From Calothrix sp. NIES-3974 (lineage in GTDB: Bacteria; Cyanobacteriota; Cyanobacteriia; Cyanobacteriales; Nostocaceae), in NCBI RefSeq assembly GCF_002368395.1, contig NZ_AP018254.1, positions 5,890,001 to 5,954,000 on the forward strand: DNA of 64,000 bases, read 5' to 3'. The position numbers were made by a program, and so were the translations under genes. The notes below the pieces were generated by a model. That model was given only the letters and a program-made list of their open reading frames with translations. It was not told the DNA's origin and ran no database searches. Shown in pieces: positions 58,069-64,000 of the stretch. Numbering within the stretch: the first letter of the stretch is position 1; the number at the start of each line of letters is the position of its first letter.

Positions 58069-59033
58069 TCAACAGCATCTTTGGCTATGCGAATAGCATT
58101 AAAAATAGAGGGAGCTTGGGAGCTACCATGCCCAATAATACAAACACCATTAACACCGAGCAGTAAAGCACCGCCATGCTCTGCGTGGTCAATACGTTGT
58201 TTGATCCGACGTAAATTAGGTTTTAAAATTGCCGTTCCGATTTGACCGTTTAATCCTTGGGGGAGTTCTTCCCGCAAAATTTGCAGTAAAACTTCACCAA
58301 CAGCTTCGGCGAATTTGAGCAAAACATTACCAGCAAAACCGTCACAGACAATCACATCAAATCGTCCAGAGAGAACATCCCGTCCTTCCGCATTGCCAAC
58401 AAATTGGATTTGGGGATTTTCCCGTAGTAGTTGATGCGCTCTGACTGCTGCATCATTGCCTTTGCAATCTTCCTCGCCAATATTCAACAGTCCCACCTTC
58501 GGTTCCTCCACACCCAACACATATTGACTGTAGGCAGAACCTAAAATACCAAACTGTTCCAAAAATTTGGGACGACAATCCACATTAGCCCCCACATCCA
58601 GGATTAAAACCTGTTTGCTAGCCATAATTGTTGGGAAAACCGCACCAATTGCCGGACGTTCTACACCTGGTAAGCGACCCAAGCGTAATAGGGCTGATGC
58701 CATTGCCGCTCCAGAGTGTCCAGCCGAAACCACCGCATCTGCTCGTTTTTGCTTTACCAAATCCATCGACACATTAATCGATGATTTCGGCATCCGTCGA
58801 ATTGCGGTGAGTGGTTCATCTTCCATTGCGATCGCACCTTCCGATGGTACGATTTCCACTTGCTCCAGGTTTGTTTTGGGAGGCAAGCAGTTTTGAATTT
58901 GCTGGGGGTCTCCGACGAGTAATACCTCCACACCTAATTCGTCTCGCGCTCGCAAAGCTCCCGCGATAATCTCACCAGGTGCATGATCCCCACCCATTGC
59001 GTCAATTGCGATCCTTACGCACGTCGATCCCAT
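58008..59033 (-). CDS. plsX: Phosphate acyltransferase PlsX
   Basis: The 341-residue protein has the PlsX start VRIAIDAMGGDHAPGEIIAG, PSEGAIAMEDEPLTAIRR, VVSAGHSGAAMASALLRLGR, LDVGANVDCRP, LLNIGEEDCKGND and GFAGNVLLKFAEAVGEVLL. It converts acyl-ACP to acyl-phosphate for PlsY, at the start of glycerolipid synthesis. It is first of the plsX-fabH-fabD series and divergent from the carboxypeptidase gene. Confidence 0.97.
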   Translation of the reverse strand: MGSTCVRIAIDAMGGDHAPGEIIAGALRARDELGVEVLLVGDPQQIQNCLPPKTNLEQVEIVPSEGAIAMEDEPLTAIRRMPKSSINVSMDLVKQKRADAVVSAGHSGAAMASALLRLGRLPGVERPAIGAVFPTIMASKQVLILDVGANVDCRPKFLEQFGILGSAYSQYVLGVEEPKVGLLNIGEEDCKGNDAAVRAHQLLRENPQIQFVGNAEGRDVLSGRFDVIVCDGFAGNVLLKFAEAVGEVLLQILREELPQGLNGQIGTAILKPNLRRIKQRIDHAEHGGALLLGVNGVCIIGHGSSQAPSIFNAIRIAKDAVDHEVLQRIQSQYSTLQSESS

Positions 59034-59486
59034 TGCTGTTGAGCTTTTAGAAACCTTATAAATTTTACCAGATGCGTATGCAAGAACTGCGCAGGCATCA
59101 ACATCCCTCTTTATCCGTAACTACGTTAACAAGTTATTCGTCACTGCACAAGGGGAATGTTTAACTGGGGAGGTTTATTTCTGTGATTTATTTTCGCAAG
59201 CCTATTTTCCAGATTGACATCTACCATTGCCGAAGAGAGAAACCAATGGGATTCTAGATTTTGGATTTGAAATTTTGGATTTTGTTGATAAATACCAATC
59301 CCTGCTCCCGAATTCCTAATATTAAATTTTCTGTGATATCCAGGCGAAAATAAGTAATTTGTGCTAATACCCACTTCCAAATCTGGTAAACAACCGCTAT
59401 GATTACACATGCTTTGGGTTCGGATGCTGACAACACATCGCCGTGGCAGAAACACAATCTAGTTACAACCCGATTGAGGAGAAAAC
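59034..59486. other. 453-bp divergent spacer with repeat words
   Basis: It contains TTTTGGATTTGAAATTTTGGATT words (59258-59282) and no convincing gene. It should carry the promoters of plsX and the carboxypeptidase gene. Confidence 0.55.
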
Positions 59487-60809
59487 ATGCTGGAATTATT
59501 TGGCTCAGGTTTGTTGACAATCTGGCTAGAAATGGCTGGTGTGCAAGTTAAGCCATTGAATTTATGGGAAACGTTAGCTTGGCAAAACAATCCTGGTCTA
59601 GTTCTTGCTCCCGACCCCAATCCCACTGGAGCTTCCACTGTACAAAAATATTTCCAAGAATTGGCAACATCAAAGCTAATCACCCCGGAAACTCTCCAAA
59701 GTCAGGGGATTTGGATGCAGTCAGGGCCAATGCTCATGGCAAATCATCAAGGAACTACGCCGTTACCTGCTGCATCCCTCACTAAAATTGCCACATCTTT
59801 GGTAACTTTACATAAGTTAGGTGCGAATTACGAGTTCCCCACCACCTTCAGCACCACCGGAACAATTGAAAATGGTATCCTCAAGGGTGATTTAGTTGTA
59901 AATGCTGGTGGTGATCCTTTGTTTGTTTGGCAAGATGCCATTACAATCGCCAATAAACTCAACCGTATGGGTATCCGCCAAGTCCAGGGTAATTTGGTAA
60001 TTGCTGGTAATTTTGCGATTAATTTTCAAACCAATCCCCTCATTGCTGGGGAAGCTCTCAAACAGGTTTTCCACTCCAGCAAATGGACAAGGGTAATGCA
60101 AATTCATTACTCCACTATGCCCAAAGGTACTCCTAAACCCCAAGTAGCGATCGCAGGTAAAGTGGAATTAGCAACCCAAGAACCCGCCAATCAAAAATTA
60201 CTAATTCGTCACCGTTCCCTACCCCTGAAACAGTTAATTAACGAGATGAACGTATTTAGTAATAACGAGATGGCGGAAATGCTTGCGCAAGCAGTAGGAG
60301 GAGCAACGGCAGTTCAAGCGGAAGCGGCTAAATTAGCCCATGTTCCCCCAGGAGAGATTCTGTTAATTAATGGTTCCGGATTAGGGGTGGAAAATCGTAT
60401 TTCTCCCCGTGCAGCCTGTGCCATGTTAATGGCCCTACAACGGGAAGCTACTCCCTATGGTATCACAGTCGCCGATCTATTCCCAACGGCTGGATTTGAC
60501 CACAGGGGGACAATGCACGCACGCAAATTACCCAATGCGACGGTGATGAAAACAGGGACATTACGGGAGGTTTCCGCACTCGCAGGGGTTGTACCCACCC
60601 GCGATCGCGGTTTAGTCTGGTTTGCAATTATTAACCGTGGTCCGTTTATCCCGGCTTTCCGCCAAGAACAGGATAAATTTTTACAAGCACTGGTTAAACA
60701 GTTACAGGAACCCACTCAAACTCCCCATGCGATCGCTCCCCATTCCGGGAAAAAACCAGTTCCCATCCTCGGTAGTGATGAACGGAATGAAATTGTTTAC
60801 GGAGGATGA
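59487..60809 (+). CDS. dacB: D-alanyl-D-alanine carboxypeptidase, PBP4 (S13) family
   Basis: GAGGAG six bases upstream supports ATG 59487. The 440-residue protein has the penicillin-binding motifs SLTK (Ser97, Lys100), SNN (Ser258 to Asn260) and KTG (Lys355 to Gly357), with the S13-type long insert between the first two. A hydrophobic N-terminus (about 3-20) may direct export, although it is short. It removes the terminal D-Ala of peptidoglycan peptides or cuts crosslinks in the periplasm. The tail (about 405-440, Pro/His-rich) is specific to it. Confidence 0.92.
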   Translation: MLELFGSGLLTIWLEMAGVQVKPLNLWETLAWQNNPGLVLAPDPNPTGASTVQKYFQELATSKLITPETLQSQGIWMQSGPMLMANHQGTTPLPAASLTKIATSLVTLHKLGANYEFPTTFSTTGTIENGILKGDLVVNAGGDPLFVWQDAITIANKLNRMGIRQVQGNLVIAGNFAINFQTNPLIAGEALKQVFHSSKWTRVMQIHYSTMPKGTPKPQVAIAGKVELATQEPANQKLLIRHRSLPLKQLINEMNVFSNNEMAEMLAQAVGGATAVQAEAAKLAHVPPGEILLINGSGLGVENRISPRAACAMLMALQREATPYGITVADLFPTAGFDHRGTMHARKLPNATVMKTGTLREVSALAGVVPTRDRGLVWFAIINRGPFIPAFRQEQDKFLQALVKQLQEPTQTPHAIAPHSGKKPVPILGSDERNEIVYGG

Positions 60810-60838
60810 TTGGATTTTGGATTTTGGATTTTGGATTA
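60810..60838. repeat. TTTTGGA heptamer tandem tract
   Basis: TTGGATTTTGGATTTTGGATT continues as four heptamer units directly after dacB. The same heptamer appears near 2262, 2350, 22955, 26573 and 59258, the short-tandem-repeat type common in Nostocales. Confidence 0.85.
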
Positions 60839-60960
60839 CTTGAATGTGAGGTTGATCGACTATCGGCACTTAAACATTTTTGAGGCAGAAATCAGCTTCA
60901 AACCCATACAGGGGAAGGAAAATACACTACATGCTCAAAAATGCTTGAAACCTAGATATA

Positions 60961-61042
60961 GCATAATGCTGACTACATATCAGGGGCTGTAACCGTTGAT
61001 TATTCTAGTTTCATTTATTGCAAAGTACAAGAGAATCGATAT
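60961..61042 (+). repeat. Dispersed repeat C, copy 3
   Basis: An uninterrupted copy: CATATCAGGGGCTGTAACCG, then TTGATTATTCTAGTTTCATT and TATTGCAAAGTACAAGAGAATCGATAT. Confidence 0.85.
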
Positions 61043-61080
61043 TACCAATTCCAAAAATGTTGGCAACACATATTTAACAT

Positions 61081-61103
61081 GAGACGCAGCAATGCTACGT
61101 CTC
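61081..61103. repeat. GAGACGCAGC palindrome
   Basis: GAGACGCAGC-AAT-GCTACGTCTC has one mismatch. It is preceded by AAAAATGTTGGCAACACATATTT, similar to the tandem unit at 2271. Confidence 0.75.
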
Positions 61104-61149
61104 GACAAAATTCATCTGTCGCCTTCTTTGTGCAAATTAGTATAATTTC

Positions 61150-62511
61150 CTAATTCCCTGGAAAATTGGGGATAATGTCGGTGACGACACGACCGTTGCT
61201 TCCTCCCCCCTGGACAACAATATTTTGGGTTTGGAGATTGCCTTTTGCGGTATCACCCTTAAAGGTCATGGGTGGTTCTAGTTGTCGGTAATCCACATTT
61301 CCTCTTGCTTGGACTATTTGAGTGTCGAGAAACCAGGTAAATTCTTGCGATCGCAATGTTTGTCCTTTTGCTCCCACTGCACTCGCATTCCCGGTCATGA
61401 CCACGGTTCGCTGGGGTATCCGAAATAAACCCCGGTCGGCTTTGGCTCTGACGTTTTCTGTTCGATACCAGGCATTTACCGGTGCATTTGTATTTACTGT
61501 TTCCGTTTGTAAATTCCAACTCATGGAGTCACTGACAATTTGCATGGCTGGATTAGCCAACTCGATTTGGGCATTTTTACTGATATTGACAATTTTAGTA
61601 TTTAAATTGACATCAGCCCTATCCCCCCGACCACGGTCGGTAATCCGATTATTTTCGTAACGGTCAAATTGCATCGGGCGATCGCCGATTAATTTTTCCT
61701 GCTTAATCAACCACTTTAATTGTTCTGTCCGTATTTGTAAGCTTGGGTCAACGGATGTTGCCACAACTCCACCGGAAAAATCCACTTCCTCCTTCCTCGT
61801 CCTCACCCTAGCTTCCTGCGCAGTCGCTCGCATTTGTCGGTGAGTTCCATTCAGTTGATTCCGCATCAACAGCAAGTCTTCCTGGGGTCGCCATTCTAAT
61901 TCATTCCCCCGCAACACCGTACCATTACGGGGGTCGGTGGCTACAATTTTACCTCTTAAAAATAATTGCTTACCTTTTTGTTCAATATCAGCTTTCTCTG
62001 CTGTCACTTGATATACAACCTTTCCATCCTGATAAAGTTCACCGAAGGGGTTATCTAAAATACCAATTTCCCGTTCTTGGTTATAACGTCCCCGTTTTGC
62101 ACTCACTGTCCAAATCCTTCTACCAACTTCGTCCACTCCTTCTAAAACCCCATCAAACAGGGTCAAACTAGTTTCTGTATTGGTTCGGGTCGGTGTTGGT
62201 GTTGGCTGAACTGTACTATTTTGACTGCTACAGCCAATCAACCATAAACATAAACAGAGTATGGGCAATAATCGCCAATACCGATTCCGATCATGTCCAA
62301 TTACAAACTTGTCATTGCCTACAAAGTGCAATAATCCGACAGTCCTTGTGATGGCTACACTCCATTTTTTGGCGATCGCAATCACATATCGTGATACAAC
62401 GTTGATTCGTTGACCATATTGGCAAAAATACCCACAGAAAACGCACGAGTTTTTCCCCCGTGCGTGCATCAATTTTGGCATGTTCTTCCCCTGGTTGGAT
62501 TGGCAATGCAT
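61150..62511 (-). CDS. lptC: LptC-like lipoprotein (LPS export periplasmic component)
   Basis: The frame is 453 residues, but the real start is uncertain: the first ~75 residues are not family-like, and a lipoprotein signal (RLLPILCLCLWLIGCSSQN, lipobox LIGC) begins near residue 82. No good ATG precedes it closely; a TTG near residue 61 is possible. The body has repeated LptA/LptC-type beta-jellyroll segments (TLFDGVLEGVDEVGRRIWTV; LFLRGKIVATDPRNGTVLRG; VDFSGGVVATSVDPSLQIRT). It should take part in moving lipopolysaccharide across the periplasm. It follows the LabA-like gene by 112 bp. Confidence 0.8.
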   Translation of the reverse strand: MHCQSNQGKNMPKLMHARGKNSCVFCGYFCQYGQRINVVSRYVIAIAKKWSVAITRTVGLLHFVGNDKFVIGHDRNRYWRLLPILCLCLWLIGCSSQNSTVQPTPTPTRTNTETSLTLFDGVLEGVDEVGRRIWTVSAKRGRYNQEREIGILDNPFGELYQDGKVVYQVTAEKADIEQKGKQLFLRGKIVATDPRNGTVLRGNELEWRPQEDLLLMRNQLNGTHRQMRATAQEARVRTRKEEVDFSGGVVATSVDPSLQIRTEQLKWLIKQEKLIGDRPMQFDRYENNRITDRGRGDRADVNLNTKIVNISKNAQIELANPAMQIVSDSMSWNLQTETVNTNAPVNAWYRTENVRAKADRGLFRIPQRTVVMTGNASAVGAKGQTLRSQEFTWFLDTQIVQARGNVDYRQLEPPMTFKGDTAKGNLQTQNIVVQGGGSNGRVVTDIIPNFPGN

Positions 62512-62623
62512 TATTTACTGAATATGAATAGCGAGGGGATTGTTGACTGTTAACCGTTGACAGTGTTGCATTCAACCTCAACACCCTAAATATACAAACT
62601 TATAATGTGTAACAGCTTACTCC

Positions 62624-63289
62624 CTACTCTGGGATTTCTAAATGACTAGGTGCATCACTGGGTTGTTCCAAAAAATCCATCCCCGATAGGGGTCGATAGG
62701 GATAACTTTGACGGGGAGTTTTTTGAATGTCTTCCTTAACGGCTTCTAGGTCAATATAACGGTCGGAAACATTAATTAAACTATCACTCGTCATCGACCG
62801 TAGACTCACCACCTCAACCCTCACACCCCGATAGCTGACCGAATTCACCGCATAGGCTAAATCCCCATCCCCACTCACCAATACAGCCGTATCGTAGGAA
62901 TCCACCAAAGCCATCATATCCACGGCAATTTCCACATCTAAATTGGCTTTTTTGGAACCATCTGGTAGCTGTACCAAGTCTTTAGCAATAACTCGATAAC
63001 CATTGCGACGCATCCACAACAAAAAACCCTGCTGTTTTTCGTTAGTACGGTCAACACCTGTATAAAAAAATGCGCGTAACAGCCGCGAACCACCCGTTAA
63101 TCTACATAGTAATTTGGTGTAATCAATTTCAATTCCTAATTGTAGGGCAGCATAAAACAAATTGGAACCATCTATAAAAATTGCGACTCGACCCCGATTC
63201 TCTAACACCTGCTCCGGTGTAAAGATCGAATCGTTCTCCAGGTTATTTAACATTTCTGTCATAGCCTCGTTTGTTATCATCGTGATCAA
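62624..63289 (-). CDS. LabA-like NYN domain protein
   Basis: The 221-residue protein has a PIN-like NYN nuclease fold with acidic residues in RVAIFIDGSNLFYAALQLGI (about 34-53), VEIAVDMMALVD (about 119-130) and VLVSGDGDLAYAVN (about 136-149), the expected metal site. A short disordered tail follows. Cyanobacterial LabA (low-amplitude, bright) modulates KaiC-dependent transcription output; other members are RNA-binding or ribonuclease proteins. The exact paralogue cannot be told here. It lies between metG and the LptC-like gene. Confidence 0.88.
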   Translation of the reverse strand: MITMITNEAMTEMLNNLENDSIFTPEQVLENRGRVAIFIDGSNLFYAALQLGIEIDYTKLLCRLTGGSRLLRAFFYTGVDRTNEKQQGFLLWMRRNGYRVIAKDLVQLPDGSKKANLDVEIAVDMMALVDSYDTAVLVSGDGDLAYAVNSVSYRGVRVEVVSLRSMTSDSLINVSDRYIDLEAVKEDIQKTPRQSYPYRPLSGMDFLEQPSDAPSHLEIPE

Positions 63290-63411
63290 AGATACTTATC
63301 TAGGGTTTATTTAGGAAAATTACTAATTAGTAATCTGTTTTCAGAGCTAAATTAATTCAGCCCTGAAAAAAATAACAAAATAGAAAAAGTAAAATTGTAA
63401 CTATTGAGTTG

Positions 63412-64000
63412 TTAGTTGGTTGGTGAGGGTGTGTCGATGCGTTTAAAAATGGGTTTTGGTTCTCCCAAGATTTGTGCGTCGCTCAAAAGTCCCCACTGGG
63501 AATGAATAGCAAATGGTATATGGGTAAATGTATTTTGGTCGTTAAAATTAACCGTAAATCCTAATTGGGTATATACATCATTGCTAATATTAGGGATAAT
63601 TGGAGCTAGGAGGTAGGCGGCTAACCGTACCGACTCTAGGACTGCATATAATATTTCGCCAACAGCAGCACTGTTTCCTTGCTTGTATAAGGTCCACGGA
63701 GCTTGTTCGTCAATATATTTATTACAAGCCCTGACTAAGGTCATGGTGGCTTCACAGGCACGATTAAATGCAAGTGCATTGTAGGCGCTCTCTACTTCTT
63801 GAGCTAAATTGGCTCCAATGGCTTTCAGGGGATGGCTATCCGCGATATCCGCACTTTTGACTGGGGGAATTTTGCCGCCACAGTATTTTTTCACCATATT
63901 TAGGGTACGATTGAGTAGATTGCCCAAATCGTTGGCTAAATCTGCATTTAAAACATTGATGAACCTAATTTCATTAAAGTCGCCATCTTTGCCAAATTCG
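63412..64000 (-). CDS. metG: Methionine-tRNA ligase, C-terminal part
   Basis: The frame continues past the window edge. It covers the end of the catalytic/anticodon-binding region (EFGKDGDFNEIRFINVLNAD, then LANDLGNLLNRTLNMVKKYC), a helical anticodon-binding domain (VESAYNALAFNRACEATMTL, with APWTLYKQG) and PIIPNISNDVYTQLG, ending with GEPKPIFKRID. No C-terminal tRNA-binding (Trbp111) domain is present, so it is the short form. It charges tRNA-Met with methionine. It is first in a same-strand series with labA and lptC. Confidence 0.95.
   Translation of the reverse strand, partial: EFGKDGDFNEIRFINVLNADLANDLGNLLNRTLNMVKKYCGGKIPPVKSADIADSHPLKAIGANLAQEVESAYNALAFNRACEATMTLVRACNKYIDEQAPWTLYKQGNSAAVGEILYAVLESVRLAAYLLAPIIPNISNDVYTQLGFTVNFNDQNTFTHIPFAIHSQWGLLSDAQILGEPKPIFKRIDTPSPTN

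Noticed and set aside
60810-60838. Heptamer tract as a CRISPR or regulatory array
   Set aside because: It is a simple heptanucleotide repeat of the kind common in Nostocales spacers.

Overview
The window is a stretch of chromosome from a filamentous cyanobacterium, most likely of the Nostocales. The evidence is the photosynthesis genes (petC-petA for the cytochrome b6f complex, chlL/chlN for dark protochlorophyllide reduction), the very frequent octamer GCGATCGC (HIP1), a low G+C content, intergenic tracts of short repeated words such as TTTTGGA, a cyanobacterial group 2 sigma factor, a LabA-like NYN protein, DUF928 and DUF3067 proteins, and what looks like the hpsL/N/O/P hormogonium polysaccharide cluster. 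I cannot name the species.

Layout. 0-7 kb: end of a SAM methyltransferase, a small conserved protein, then a minus-strand exopolysaccharide block (two GT4 enzymes, one GT2, one O-antigen-ligase-like membrane protein). 7-17 kb: anmK, cobyrinate a,c-diamide synthase, a sigma factor, carB and a single-chain GmrSD-type (DUF262-DUF1524) nuclease. 17-25 kb: a Dps with an unusual His-type ferroxidase site, three exported-protein genes (one YkuD-like, one probably 5'-truncated), a small membrane protein, an alpha/beta hydrolase, a lipoprotein and an ADP-ribosylglycohydrolase. 25-34 kb: the chlL-DUF5331-chlN operon, a Trp-rich small protein, a SirB1-family protein and a GH57-hydrolase-OmpA operon. 34-46 kb: tRNA-Arg(ACG), moaC, a two-partner-secretion exoprotein with DUF928 and a CHASE2 hybrid kinase, a response-regulator/kinase, an aldehyde dehydrogenase, a TPR protein and an SSB. 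46-55 kb: a methyltransferase fragment, petA and petC, DUF3067, two hybrid kinases, a small membrane protein and a 1.3-kb gene-free repeat region. 55-64 kb: plsX-fabH-fabD (fatty acid/phospholipid initiation), a PBP4-type carboxypeptidase, an LptC-like lipoprotein, a LabA-like protein and the 3' end of metG.

How the genes relate: most are housekeeping. The groups that look like working units are hpsL-N-O-P, chlL-DUF5331-chlN, petC-petA, plsX-fabH-fabD, GH57/hydrolase/OmpA, and TpsA/DUF928/CHASE2-kinase (a possible surface-adhesion and signalling unit).

The most unusual content is in the spacers. At least two MITE-like families occur, with one copy nested in another and one sitting between petC and petA. 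There is also a family of more than ten short palindromes sharing a GAGACG/CGTCTC outer arm but with exchanged cores, several longer dispersed repeats (one apparently split by an insertion flanked by CTAGT), and a long hairpin inside the chlL operon. Repeat words have apparently become coding at the ends of two proteins. I did not find a clear new defence or catalytic system; claims of that kind are kept modest.
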